Notes under the pieces: generated by a model
Databases searched by the model: none
What the model was told of the DNA's origin: nothing
What the model saw: the letters and a program-made list of their open reading frames with translations, nothing else
From: Streptomyces sp. NBC_00358
Lineage (GTDB): Bacteria; Actinomycetota; Actinomycetes; Streptomycetales; Streptomycetaceae
NCBI RefSeq assembly: GCF_036099295.1
Contig: NZ_CP107976.1
Span: 6,696,001 to 6,760,000, forward strand
Length of the DNA: 64,000 nucleotides
Reading direction: 5' to 3'
Translations under genes and position numbers: made by a program
Shown here: in pieces, positions 35,209 through 43,225 of the stretch
Layout: each line of letters starts with the position of its first letter
How positions within the stretch are numbered: position 1 is the first letter of the stretch

Positions 35209-35910
35209 ATGACGGACGGGACGGCGGCGGGGGAGCGGGCGGGCGGGGACCCCGTCAGGGTCATGGTGGTGGACGACCACCCCATGTGGCGCGACGCCGT
35301 GGCGCGTGACCTGGCGGCCGCCGGGTTCGACGTGGTCGCCACGGCGGGGGACGGCGAACAGGCCGTGCGCCGCGCCCTGGCGGTGGCGCCCGATGTCCTC
35401 GTACTCGACCTGAACCTGCCCGCCAAGCCCGGCGTCCAGGTCTGCAAGGAACTGGTTGGGGCCGATCAGACCCTGCGCGTCCTGGTCCTGTCGGCCAGCG
35501 GGGAGCACGCCGATGTGCTGGAGGCGGTGAAGTCCGGCGCGACCGGGTATCTCCTGAAGTCGGCGTCCGCCGAGGAACTGGCCGACGCGGTGCGCCGGAC
35601 CGCGGTGGGCGACCCGGTGTTCACGCCGGGCCTCGCGGGCCTGGTCCTCGGCGAGTACCGCCGGCTGGCCTCGGAGCCGGTCACGGCCGCGGGCGCCGAC
35701 GAGCCGAGGGCCCCGCAGCTGACCGACCGTGAGACCGAGGTACTCCGCCTGGTGGCCAAGGGCCTGAGCTACAAGCAGATCGCGGAGCGCCTGGTCATCT
35801 CCCACCGCACCGTCCAGAACCATGTGCAGAACACCCTGGGCAAGCTCCAGCTGCACAACCGCGTCGAGCTGGTCCGCTACGCCATAGAGCGGGGGCTCGA
35901 CGAGGCGTGA
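35209..35910 (+). CDS. macR: MacR-type NarL/FixJ response regulator
   Basis: A 233-residue regulator. Receiver: acidic pair in VVDDHP, phosphoacceptor Asp67 in LVLDLNLP, Lys in LLKSAS. Output: LuxR helix-turn-helix from about residue 165 (LTDRETEVLRLVAKGLSYKQIAERL). It follows the kinase gene by 19 nt, so they are cotranscribed. The receiver is preceded by a short Gly-rich extension from the chosen start. Confidence 0.9.
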   Translation: MTDGTAAGERAGGDPVRVMVVDDHPMWRDAVARDLAAAGFDVVATAGDGEQAVRRALAVAPDVLVLDLNLPAKPGVQVCKELVGADQTLRVLVLSASGEHADVLEAVKSGATGYLLKSASAEELADAVRRTAVGDPVFTPGLAGLVLGEYRRLASEPVTAAGADEPRAPQLTDRETEVLRLVAKGLSYKQIAERLVISHRTVQNHVQNTLGKLQLHNRVELVRYAIERGLDEA

Positions 35911-36006
35911 CCCGGGCGGATGCCGGTCCGGATGCCGCCCTTCGGGTGATCTGCACTGATCAACTGGCCGACAATTCACCGGAATAGACCTTCCGCACCA
36001 TGCCGA

Positions 36007-36022
36007 AGTGACCTGGATCACT
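36007..36022. promoter_or_regulatory. CRP-like palindrome before the phosphofructokinase gene
   Basis: AGTGA-CCTGGA-TCACT, a perfect 5-bp inverted repeat with the GTGA-N6-TCAC form of CRP sites. Streptomyces Crp is reported to prefer GTG-N6-GNCAC; this site differs by one base. It lies immediately before TAGCGT (36025-36030), a plausible -10, so binding would occupy the -35 region and repress. Confidence 0.5.
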
Positions 36023-36065
36023 ATTAGCGTGAGTCCATCAGCCAACCATGGCGAAGGGACTTTCC

Positions 36066-37094
36066 ATGCGGGTCGGAGTACTGACCGGAGGCGGCGACTG
36101 CCCCGGGCTCAACGCCGTCATCCGGGGCATCGTCCGCAAGGGCGTGCAGGAGTACGGCTATGACTTCGTCGGTTACCGCGACGGCTGGCGGGGGCCGCTC
36201 GAAGGCGACACCGTCCGGCTCGACATCCCCGCCGTGCGCGGGATCCTGCCGCGCGGCGGCACCATCCTCGGATCCTCGCGCACCAACCCCCTCAAGCACG
36301 AGAACGGTATCCGCCGGATCAAGGAGAACCTGGCCAAGCAGGAGGTGGACGCCCTCATCGCGATCGGCGGCGAGGACACCCTGGGCGTGGCCGCACGGCT
36401 CGGCGACGAGTACGGGATCCACGTCGTCGGCGTACCCAAGACCATCGACAACGACCTCTCCGCCACCGACTACACCTTCGGCTTCGACACGGCGGTCAAC
36501 ATCGCGACCGAGGCCATCGACCGCCTCCACACCACCGCCGAATCACACATGCGCGTCCTGGTCTGCGAGGTGATGGGCCGTCACGCGGGCTGGATCGCGA
36601 TCCACTCGGGCCTGGCCGGTGGCGCGAACGTCATCCTCATCCCCGAGCAGCGTTTCGACGTCGAGCAGGTCTGCGCCTGGGTGACCTCGCGCTTCAAGGC
36701 GTCGTACGCGCCGATCGTGGTCGTCGCCGAGGGCGCCATGCCCAAGGACGGCGACATGGTCCTCAAGGACGGCACCCTGGACTCCTTCGGCCATGTCCGG
36801 CTCTCCGGTGTCGGCGAGTGGCTGGCCAAGGAGATCGAGCGGCGGACCGGCAAGGAGGCCCGCACCACGGTCCTCGGGCACGTCCAGCGCGGCGGGACGC
36901 CCAGCGCCTTCGACCGCTGGCTCGCCACCCGCTTCGGCCTGCACGCCATCGAGGCCGTCCGCGACGGCGACTTCGGCAAGATGGTGGCCCTGCGCGGCAC
37001 GGACATCGTCCGCGTCCCGATCGCGGAGGCCACCGCCAAGCTGAAGACGGTCGACCCGACGCTCTACGAGGAGGTCGGGGTCTTCTTCGGCTGA
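36066..37094 (+). CDS. 6-phosphofructokinase, possibly pyrophosphate-dependent
   Basis: Phosphorylates fructose 6-phosphate. It has 342 residues and starts MRVGVLTGGGDCPGLNAV; GAAGGGA 7 nt upstream selects ATG 36066 over 36048. Conserved sites: GGEDTLG with Asp104, PKTIDNDL with Lys125 and the catalytic TIDND Asp, MGRHAGW, and HVQRGGTPSAFDR. In characterised PFKs, Gly at the first position goes with ATP use, whereas Asp plus Lys goes with pyrophosphate use. The closest remembered sequence is the PPi-PFK of Amycolatopsis methanolica. Databases usually name Streptomyces copies as ATP-PFK (pfkA). Confidence 0.93.
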   Translation: MRVGVLTGGGDCPGLNAVIRGIVRKGVQEYGYDFVGYRDGWRGPLEGDTVRLDIPAVRGILPRGGTILGSSRTNPLKHENGIRRIKENLAKQEVDALIAIGGEDTLGVAARLGDEYGIHVVGVPKTIDNDLSATDYTFGFDTAVNIATEAIDRLHTTAESHMRVLVCEVMGRHAGWIAIHSGLAGGANVILIPEQRFDVEQVCAWVTSRFKASYAPIVVVAEGAMPKDGDMVLKDGTLDSFGHVRLSGVGEWLAKEIERRTGKEARTTVLGHVQRGGTPSAFDRWLATRFGLHAIEAVRDGDFGKMVALRGTDIVRVPIAEATAKLKTVDPTLYEEVGVFFG

Positions 37095-37111
37095 CGCGGC
37101 GCCTCTGCGGC

Positions 37112-37149
37112 CTGGGGGTGTGAGCCGTATATTCGGCCCATACCCCCAG
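37112..37149. promoter_or_regulatory. 16-bp inverted repeat around a TATATT -10 sequence
   Basis: Arms 37112-37127 and 37134-37149 match at 14 of 16 positions. The 6-nt centre is TATATT, a good -10 hexamer for the hydroxyacid dehydrogenase gene starting at 37164. It could be an operator or the terminator of the PFK gene. Confidence 0.5.
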
Positions 37150-37163
37150 AACGGGAGAAACCG

Positions 37164-38159
37164 GTGGAGATCCTGGCGTTCGGCGTCCAGTCCGACGAGA
37201 AGCCCCTGATCGAGAAGGCCTTCGCCGGACGCCACGAGGTCCGCTGCCTCGGCGTCTTCCTCACCGAGGACACCGCCCGCATCGCGTCCGGCTACGAGAT
37301 CATCTCCACCAGCGTCAACTGCGGGCTGGGACACCGTGTTCTGCAGACCCTGGCGGCCGGCGGCACCCAGCTCGTCGCCCAGCGCTCCACCGGGTTCAAC
37401 AACATCGACCTCGAAGTCGCCGAGCGCCTCGGCATGACGGTCGCCCGGGTCTCGTACTACTCGCCCTACTCGGTCGCCGAGTTCGCCTGGACCCTCGGCA
37501 TGGCCGTCAACCGCCGCATCGTGCGCGCCGCCAACCGCACCCGCGACTTCGACTTCCGCCTCGACGGACTGATGGGCCGTGACATGCACGGCCGCACCGC
37601 GGGCGTCCTCGGCACCGGGAAGATCGGCGAGGCCTTCACCAGAATCGCCCACGGCTTCGGCATGAAGCTGCTCGGCTGGGACATCACCGAGAACCCGGTC
37701 TGCGTCGGACTCGGCATGGAGTACGTCTCCAAGGAACGCCTCCTCGCCGAGTCCGACCTGGTCACCCTGCACGTCCCGCTGATGCCGGGGACCCGGCACC
37801 TCATCGACGCCGACGCCCTGCGCGCGATGAAGGACGACGCGATCCTGGTGAACTCCAGCCGCGGCGGCCTGATCGACAGCCAGGCCCTCGTCACCCAGTT
37901 GCGCGAGGGCCGCTTCACAGGCGTCGGCCTCGACGTGTACGAGGCGGAGGCCGGACTGTTCTTCCTCGACAAGTCCCTCGAAACCGTCGAGGACGACACC
38001 CTGGCCCGCCTGGTCACCTTCCCGAACGTCCTGGTCACCTCGCACCAGGCGTACTACACCGGCGACGCCGTCGGCCAGATCGTCGACACCACCGTCGGGA
38101 ACGTCCTCGACTACACCGAGGGCCGCCGCTCGGAGAACGTGCTGGTGCCCCGCAGCTGA
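37164..38159 (+). CDS. 2-hydroxyacid dehydrogenase, fermentative D-lactate dehydrogenase type
   Basis: A 331-residue NAD-dependent dehydrogenase reducing pyruvate to D-lactate by family. Seen: VAEFAWTLGMAV, the Rossmann GVLGTGKIGEAF, the NSSRGGLID Arg motif, and DVYEAEAGLFF, which matches the LdhA (E. coli) subgroup rather than phosphoglycerate dehydrogenases. The usual Glu and His region (SHQAYYT) follows. GTG start with a GGGAG ribosome site. It follows the PFK gene and its 3' end overlaps trpEG by 49 nt in the convergent direction. Confidence 0.88.
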   Translation: MEILAFGVQSDEKPLIEKAFAGRHEVRCLGVFLTEDTARIASGYEIISTSVNCGLGHRVLQTLAAGGTQLVAQRSTGFNNIDLEVAERLGMTVARVSYYSPYSVAEFAWTLGMAVNRRIVRAANRTRDFDFRLDGLMGRDMHGRTAGVLGTGKIGEAFTRIAHGFGMKLLGWDITENPVCVGLGMEYVSKERLLAESDLVTLHVPLMPGTRHLIDADALRAMKDDAILVNSSRGGLIDSQALVTQLREGRFTGVGLDVYEAEAGLFFLDKSLETVEDDTLARLVTFPNVLVTSHQAYYTGDAVGQIVDTTVGNVLDYTEGRRSENVLVPRS

Positions 38160-40066
38160 CCCGTCAACTCCCGCACGACGGCGGCGCCGTTCAGCGTCAG
38201 CACCGACTCCGGGTGGAACTGCACACCCGCGAACCCGGGACCGCGCAGCGCGTGCACCTCGCCGTTGGCGGCGCGGCTGACCTCGACGCCGTGCGCCGAC
38301 AGCTCCACCAGCGCCTCGTCGTCGCAGCGCGCCACGAAGCTGTTGTAGAAACCGACGGTCTCCGCCCGCCCGAAGAGGTCGATGCCGGTCTGCGCGCCCT
38401 GGTACGGCACGTCCTTGCGGACGATCTCCAGTCCCAGCTCGGCCGCGATCAGCTCATGACCGAGGCAGACGCCGAGGACGCCGTGCCGGTGTCCCCGGAG
38501 GACCTCGGCGGTGAGCGCCCGCAGGAAGCGCATCTTGGGGTCCGCCGGATCGGAGGGGTCCCCGGGACCGGGGCCGAGGACCACCGGCCCCTCGTGCGCG
38601 AGGACCGCCGCACGCAGCCCCGGCTCGTCGTAGCGGCGCACGGTCACGTCCAGCCCGGACGACCTCAGCAGATGCGCCAGCATGGCGGTGAAGGTGTCCT
38701 CGGCGTCCACGACCAGCGCGTGCCCGGCGAGCTCCTGGGAACGCTCCTGCATCCGCAGCCAGAACGGCGCCAGCGAGGCCCGCCGCCCGTCCAGCGACGC
38801 CCGCACCCGCGGATCGTCGCCCAGCTTGGGCCGTACGCCGTCCGGGCGCGGCCTTGTCGGCCGCACCCCCAGCGCCGCCAGCACACCCGCCGCCTTGGCA
38901 TGCGTCTCGGCGACCTCGCCCGCCGGATCCGATCCCCGTACGAGCGTGGCGCCGACCGGCACCCGCAGCCGCCCGTCCGCGTCGATGTCGGCGGTCCGGA
39001 TGAGAATCGGGGAGTCGAGCGTCTGTCCCCCGGGCCCCGCGTCCGGCCCGTCCCCCGGCTGCCGCCCGACCAGCGCCAGCGCGCCCGCGTAGTAGCCGCG
39101 CCCGCCGACCTCGTGGCGCTCGATGACCCGGCAGGCGTTCTGCACCGGCGAGCCGGTGACGGTCGCCGCGAACATGGTCTCCCGCAGGACGTCCCGCACG
39201 TCCAGCGACGAGCGGCCCCGCAACTCGTACTCGGTGTGCGCGAGATGGGCCATCTCCTTGAGTCGCGGCCCGATCACCACCCCGCCCATGTCGCCGACCG
39301 TGCACATCATCTTGAGCTCCTCGTCGACGACCATCGAGAGCTCCTCGATCTCCTTGCCGTCGGCGAGGAACGCGAGCAGGTCCTCGGGCGTCGGGCCCCC
39401 GGCCGGATAGCGGTAGGTCCCGCTGATCGGGTTCATCACGACCGTCCCGGCGGACATCCGGACATGCACCTCCGGACTCGCCCCCACCAGCGTCCGCCCA
39501 CCCGTCTCCCGCCCCCGCCCTTCCAAGGAAGGCCCTTCGGGCCCTTGCTCATTTCCGGTGTGCACGACGAACGTCCAGTACGCGCCCCGCTCGCCGACCA
39601 GCAGCCGGCGGAACAGCGCCAGCGCGTCGGCCCGTCCGAACCCCGGGACGTGTCCCTCGTACGTCCGCCGGATCACGAAGTTCGCGCCCTCGCCGCGGCC
39701 GATCTCCTCGCGAAGCACCCGTTCGACGATCCCGGAGTACTCCTCGTCGCCGACGTCGAAGCCGCCGCCCTCGACCCGGACGTCGTGCGCCGGAAGCTGC
39801 TCCAGCGCCTGCCCGAGCGGCAGTTCGTGGCGCTCCTCGGGGACGAGCACCGACAGCGGGGTCCCGTCGTCGCGTACGTCGAAACCGCGCTCCCGGATCT
39901 GCCGGAAGGGGATCAGGGCGAGGCCCTCGTCGGGGATGTCGGCCAGGCGCTCCACCTCGCGCACCGGCCCCAGCAGCAGCTCCACCACCTCGTGGTCGCG
40001 GCCAGGGGTACGGCGGCGCAGCAGGGCGAAGGGGCGGGGATCGTCCAGCAGGTCGAGCAGATTCAT
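38111..40066 (-). CDS. trpE: Fused anthranilate synthase (TrpE-TrpG)
   Basis: Converts chorismate and glutamine to anthranilate. The 651-residue protein carries both subunits: residues 1 to about 430 are the chorismate-binding component I (QNACRVIERHEVGGRGYYAGA near its end), and from about 440 a class I glutamine amidotransferase with nucleophile Cys534 in GVCLGHE and HPES near the C-terminus. ATG at 40066 has GAAGGA 8 nt upstream. A leader peptide and attenuator precede it. The type resembles S. venezuelae trpE(G). A phenazine-type PhzE is less likely given the attenuator. Confidence 0.92.
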   Translation of the reverse strand: MNLLDLLDDPRPFALLRRRTPGRDHEVVELLLGPVREVERLADIPDEGLALIPFRQIRERGFDVRDDGTPLSVLVPEERHELPLGQALEQLPAHDVRVEGGGFDVGDEEYSGIVERVLREEIGRGEGANFVIRRTYEGHVPGFGRADALALFRRLLVGERGAYWTFVVHTGNEQGPEGPSLEGRGRETGGRTLVGASPEVHVRMSAGTVVMNPISGTYRYPAGGPTPEDLLAFLADGKEIEELSMVVDEELKMMCTVGDMGGVVIGPRLKEMAHLAHTEYELRGRSSLDVRDVLRETMFAATVTGSPVQNACRVIERHEVGGRGYYAGALALVGRQPGDGPDAGPGGQTLDSPILIRTADIDADGRLRVPVGATLVRGSDPAGEVAETHAKAAGVLAALGVRPTRPRPDGVRPKLGDDPRVRASLDGRRASLAPFWLRMQERSQELAGHALVVDAEDTFTAMLAHLLRSSGLDVTVRRYDEPGLRAAVLAHEGPVVLGPGPGDPSDPADPKMRFLRALTAEVLRGHRHGVLGVCLGHELIAAELGLEIVRKDVPYQGAQTGIDLFGRAETVGFYNSFVARCDDEALVELSAHGVEVSRAANGEVHALRGPGFAGVQFHPESVLTLNGAAVVRELTGQLRGTSTFSERRPSV

Positions 40067-40127
40067 CGGTGCGGTCCTTCTCTCGGATCGTGATCTCGGA
40101 GAGGAACGGCCCGGGTCCGCAAACACC

Positions 40128-40152
40128 GAAGGCCGCCCCTCGGGCGGCCTTC
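40128..40152 (-). terminator. trp attenuator hairpin
   Basis: A perfect 11-bp stem (40128-40138 with 40142-40152) with a 3-nt loop, followed on the minus strand by GGTGTTTG. It is the 3:4 terminator of a ribosome-controlled attenuator. The alternative 2:3 partner is GGCGGCC (40181-40187), inside the end of trpL, identical to the 3' arm and thus able to pair with the 5' arm when ribosomes stall at the Trp codons. Confidence 0.88.
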
Positions 40153-40174
40153 GCGAAGTCGTGTCTACGCGCAG

Positions 40175-40231
40175 TCAGTGGGCCGCCGGATGAGCGGTCC
40201 ACCACCAGTTCTGGTTCGAATGCGCGAACAT
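40175..40231 (-). CDS. trpL: trp leader peptide
   Basis: Eighteen codons, MFAHSNQNWWWTAHPAAH, with three consecutive Trp codons (40199-40207). It is nearly identical to the leader described for the S. venezuelae anthranilate synthase gene. No ribosome site is visible, and TAATGT ends 7 nt before the ATG, so the leader transcript probably begins at or next to the start codon (leaderless). Low Trp-tRNA stalls the ribosome and allows transcription into trpEG. Confidence 0.9.
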   Translation of the reverse strand: MFAHSNQNWWWTAHPAAH

Positions 40232-40238
40232 GCGGCGC

Positions 40239-40265
40239 ACATTACCCGACGTGAGGGGTGCGCAA
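40239..40265 (-). promoter_or_regulatory. Promoter of trpL-trpEG
   Basis: On the minus strand, TTGCGC (40265-40260) and TAATGT (40244-40239) are separated by 15 nt. Transcription would start at about 40231-40232, the A of the trpL start codon. The spacer is slightly short, which is the main doubt. Confidence 0.6.
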
Positions 40266-40355
40266 CAGCGTGAACCGTTCCCGCAGGGCGTTCCGGCGGC
40301 CCGGTCACCGGCCATGGATGGCCAGACAGCCCGAACCCACCGTGAAACGAGAACC

Positions 40356-41573
40356 ATGTACGCAGCCCGTCCGTCCCAGACCCGCCGGACCCGTGCCCGC
40401 GCCCTGACCGTGCTCCTCGCGGCCGCCGCCCTCGCCGCCGGGCCGCTCGGCCCCGCGAGCTCGGCCCCGCGCCCGGCCGACTCCGAGGACCTCACCCAGG
40501 TCGCCTACCGCGGCCACATCTTCACCGTGCCCTCCTCCTGGCAGATCGTGGACCTGAAGAAACATCCCGACACCTGCGTCCGCTTCGACCGGCACGCCGT
40601 CTACCTCGGCACGCCCGGCAGCGACCAGAACTGCCCGGCCAGGGCCAGCGGACGCACCGAGGCGCTTCTCGTCCAGCCCGCGTCCGCCACCGACCGGGCC
40701 GTCACCGAGAACGCCACGGCCCGCACCTACCGGGCCACCGCGGACCGCATCGTCGTCACCGCCGCCTACGGATACGACCGCGCCCGTATCCAGGACGTCC
40801 TGCGCAGCGCCGGACTGCCCGTCGCCGCCGCCCGGCCCGAGGGGCCCGCCGAACGGCCCGCGGCGGCCCCGCTGCCGACCGACGCCACCTCCTACCGCGG
40901 CGAGGGCTTCGACGCCTGCACCGCCCCGAGCCAGTCGGCGATGGACGCCTGGCGCGACGACTCCCCGTACGGCGCCATCGGCGTCTACGTCGGCGGCCTC
41001 AACCGCGCCTGCGCCCAGCAGCACCTCACCGCCGACTGGGTGCGGAGGCAGTACACGGACGGCTGGCGGTTCTTCCCGCTGTACGTCGGCCGGCAGCCCT
41101 CCGCGGACGGAGGCAGCTGCGGGGGCGGCTGCTCGGCGATCACCAGCCCGGTGTCGCAGGGCACCGCGGCCGCCGACGACGCGGTCAAGCAGGCCGCCGC
41201 GCTGGGCTTCGGCAAGGGTGCGGTGATCTATCTCGACCTGGAGCACTACGAGCCCGGCGGCAAGGTCACCGACCAGGTGCTTTCGTACCTGGAGGCCTAC
41301 ACCGTGCGCCTGCACGCACTCGGCTACCGCTCGGGCGCGTACGGCAACACCTCGTCCCTGGTGTCCGACCTGATCGCCAACCGGGGGGACGTCACCCTGC
41401 CCGACGTGATCCACTTCGCCCGCTGGAACGGCGCGTCGAGCACGTCCGACTCCTCGATCCCCTCGACGCTGTGGGCCAAGCACCAGCGCATCCACCAGTA
41501 CGTGGGCGACACGACCGAGACCCACGGCGGGGTGAGGATCTCCATCGACCGCGACCGGCTCGACGTGGACTAG
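40356..41573 (+). CDS. Secreted DUF1906 (Rv2525c-like glycoside hydrolase-like) protein
   Basis: A 405-residue secreted protein: signal peptide with an Arg-rich start and a cleavage site near ASSAP; a small beta-rich N-terminal region; then DUF1906, a TIM-barrel related to GH25 lysozymes (GEGFDACTAPS, IGVYVGG, YLDLEHYEPGG, YRSGAYGNTSS). The acidic DLE pair sits at the position of the active site. Mycobacterial Rv2525c is a Tat-exported envelope protein, so cell-wall remodelling is likely. It is divergent from trpEG. Confidence 0.88.
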   Translation: MYAARPSQTRRTRARALTVLLAAAALAAGPLGPASSAPRPADSEDLTQVAYRGHIFTVPSSWQIVDLKKHPDTCVRFDRHAVYLGTPGSDQNCPARASGRTEALLVQPASATDRAVTENATARTYRATADRIVVTAAYGYDRARIQDVLRSAGLPVAAARPEGPAERPAAAPLPTDATSYRGEGFDACTAPSQSAMDAWRDDSPYGAIGVYVGGLNRACAQQHLTADWVRRQYTDGWRFFPLYVGRQPSADGGSCGGGCSAITSPVSQGTAAADDAVKQAAALGFGKGAVIYLDLEHYEPGGKVTDQVLSYLEAYTVRLHALGYRSGAYGNTSSLVSDLIANRGDVTLPDVIHFARWNGASSTSDSSIPSTLWAKHQRIHQYVGDTTETHGGVRISIDRDRLDVD

Positions 41574-41582
41574 CGGTTCTCC

Positions 41583-41626
41583 CTCTCCGGGCGGCCCCGG
41601 CAGGTGCCGTACCGCCGCCCGGAGAG
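41583..41626 (+). terminator. Terminator of the DUF1906 gene
   Basis: A perfect 13-bp stem (41583-41595 with 41614-41626) and an 18-nt loop, starting 10 nt after the stop codon. Confidence 0.8.
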
Positions 41627-41703
41627 GTGTCGATCGAGCGGGGTTCGTCTCAATTGATGAGCATGTGAATGGACGCCCGACACGACCCCGTAATGTTGTC
41701 GGG

Positions 41704-43056
41704 GTGACCGTGAACGCTAAGTCCAGCGCGAGCGCTGGCAACACCTGGCGAGACCTGCCCGCGGCGCAGCAGCCCGAGTACCCCGATGCCGAGGCTCTGC
41801 GCGATGTGATCGCGGACCTCGAGTCGTATCCGCCGCTCGTCTTCGCGGGCGAGTGCGACCAGCTGCGCGCCCGGATGGCGTCCGTCGCCAAGGGAGAGGC
41901 GTTCCTTCTCCAGGGCGGCGACTGCGCCGAGGCCTTCGACGCCGTGTCGGCCGACCACATCCGCAACAAGCTCAAGACCCTGCTCCAGATGGGCGCCGTC
42001 CTCACGTACGCCGCCTCGGTGCCCGTGGTGAAGGTCGGCCGGATCGCCGGCCAGTACTCCAAGCCGCGCTCCAAGGGCACCGAGACCCGCGACGGCGTGA
42101 CCCTGCCGACGTACCGGGGCGACTCGGTCAACGGCTTCGACTTCGACGAGAAGTCCCGCATCCCGGACCCCGAGCGCCTGAAGCGGATGTACAACGCGTC
42201 CGCCTCCACGCTCAACCTGGTGCGCGCCTTCACCACCGGCGGCTACGCCGACCTGCGCCAGGTGCACGCCTGGAACCAGGACTTCGTGAAGTCGTCCCCG
42301 TCCGGCCAGCGCTACGAGCAGCTCGCGCGTGAGATCGACAACGCGATGAACTTCATGCGGGCCTGCGGGACGGACCCGGAGGAGTTCAAGACCGTCGAGT
42401 TCTACGCCTCCCACGAGGCGCTGCTCCTCGACTACGAGTCGGCGCTGACCCGCGTCGACTCGCGTACGGGCCACCTGTACGACGTCTCGGGCCACATGGT
42501 GTGGATCGGCGAGCGCACCCGTCAGCTCGACGGCGCGCACATCGAGTTCGCCTCGAAGATCCGCAACCCCGTCGGGATCAAGCTCGGCCCGACGACCACG
42601 GCCGAGGAGGCGCTGCAGTACATCGAGCGCCTCGACCCCGACCGCGAGCCGGGCCGTCTCACCTTCATCGTGCGCATGGGCGCGGACAAGGTCCGCGACA
42701 AGCTGCCCGAGCTGGTCGAGAAGGTCACAGCCTCCGGCGCGACCGTGGCCTGGGTGACCGACCCGATGCACGGCAACACCTTCGAGGCGGCCTCGGGCCA
42801 CAAGACCCGCCGCTTCGACGACGTGCTCGACGAGGTCAAGGGCTTCTTCGAGGTCCACAAGGGACTCGGCACGCACCCGGGCGGCATCCATGTCGAGCTC
42901 ACCGGTGACGATGTCACCGAGTGCGTGGGCGGCGGCGACGAGATCTTCGTCGACGACCTGCACCAGCGCTACGAGACGGCCTGCGACCCCCGTCTGAACC
43001 GCAGCCAGTCCCTTGACCTGGCGTTCCTCGTCGCCGAGATGTACCGCGACCAGTAG
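41704..43056 (+). CDS. aroF: Class II 3-deoxy-D-arabino-heptulosonate 7-phosphate synthase
   Basis: First enzyme of the shikimate pathway, condensing erythrose 4-phosphate and PEP. It has 450 residues of the class II (plant-like/AroG of M. tuberculosis) type: metal Cys in LQGGDCAEAF, KPRSKGTE, RGDSVNGF, CGTDPEEFKTVEFY and THPGGIHVELTG. The frame extends upstream, but GTG 41704 gives the conserved TVNAKSS start and TAATGT ends 7 nt before it, suggesting a leaderless mRNA. It supplies chorismate for the neighbouring anthranilate synthase. Confidence 0.95.
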   Translation: MTVNAKSSASAGNTWRDLPAAQQPEYPDAEALRDVIADLESYPPLVFAGECDQLRARMASVAKGEAFLLQGGDCAEAFDAVSADHIRNKLKTLLQMGAVLTYAASVPVVKVGRIAGQYSKPRSKGTETRDGVTLPTYRGDSVNGFDFDEKSRIPDPERLKRMYNASASTLNLVRAFTTGGYADLRQVHAWNQDFVKSSPSGQRYEQLAREIDNAMNFMRACGTDPEEFKTVEFYASHEALLLDYESALTRVDSRTGHLYDVSGHMVWIGERTRQLDGAHIEFASKIRNPVGIKLGPTTTAEEALQYIERLDPDREPGRLTFIVRMGADKVRDKLPELVEKVTASGATVAWVTDPMHGNTFEAASGHKTRRFDDVLDEVKGFFEVHKGLGTHPGGIHVELTGDDVTECVGGGDEIFVDDLHQRYETACDPRLNRSQSLDLAFLVAEMYRDQ

Positions 43057-43092
43057 TAGATCAACAGGCGCGACGCCTGTTACCGGTACCTG

Positions 43093-43135
43093 AAGTGGGG
43101 CGCGGATCACATACGATCCGCGCCCCGCACCACTT
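43093..43135 (+). terminator. Terminator of the DAHP synthase gene
   Basis: A perfect 12-bp core stem (43097-43108 with 43115-43126), extended by AAGTG/CACTT after a small bulge, and followed by a T-run. It is one of the clearest intrinsic terminators in the window. Confidence 0.9.
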
Positions 43136-43156
43136 TTGTGGTTCCTGTGTCACGGG

Positions 43157-43175
43157 TAAGGTTAGGTTTGCCTCA
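43157..43175 (+). promoter_or_regulatory. Iron box (DmdR1/IdeR-type) before bfd
   Basis: TAAGGTTAGGTTTGCCTCA matches the 19-bp iron-box consensus TTAGGTTAGGCTAACCTAA at 14 positions, with the left half almost intact. It lies about 50 nt before the bfd start. DmdR1 with Fe2+ would repress the ferredoxin gene used to mobilise iron from bacterioferritin when iron is scarce. Confidence 0.75.
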
Positions 43176-43225
43176 CCGATCATCGGGACGGCACGACCCC
43201 ACGATTCCGGCGGGAGGTGAACCGC

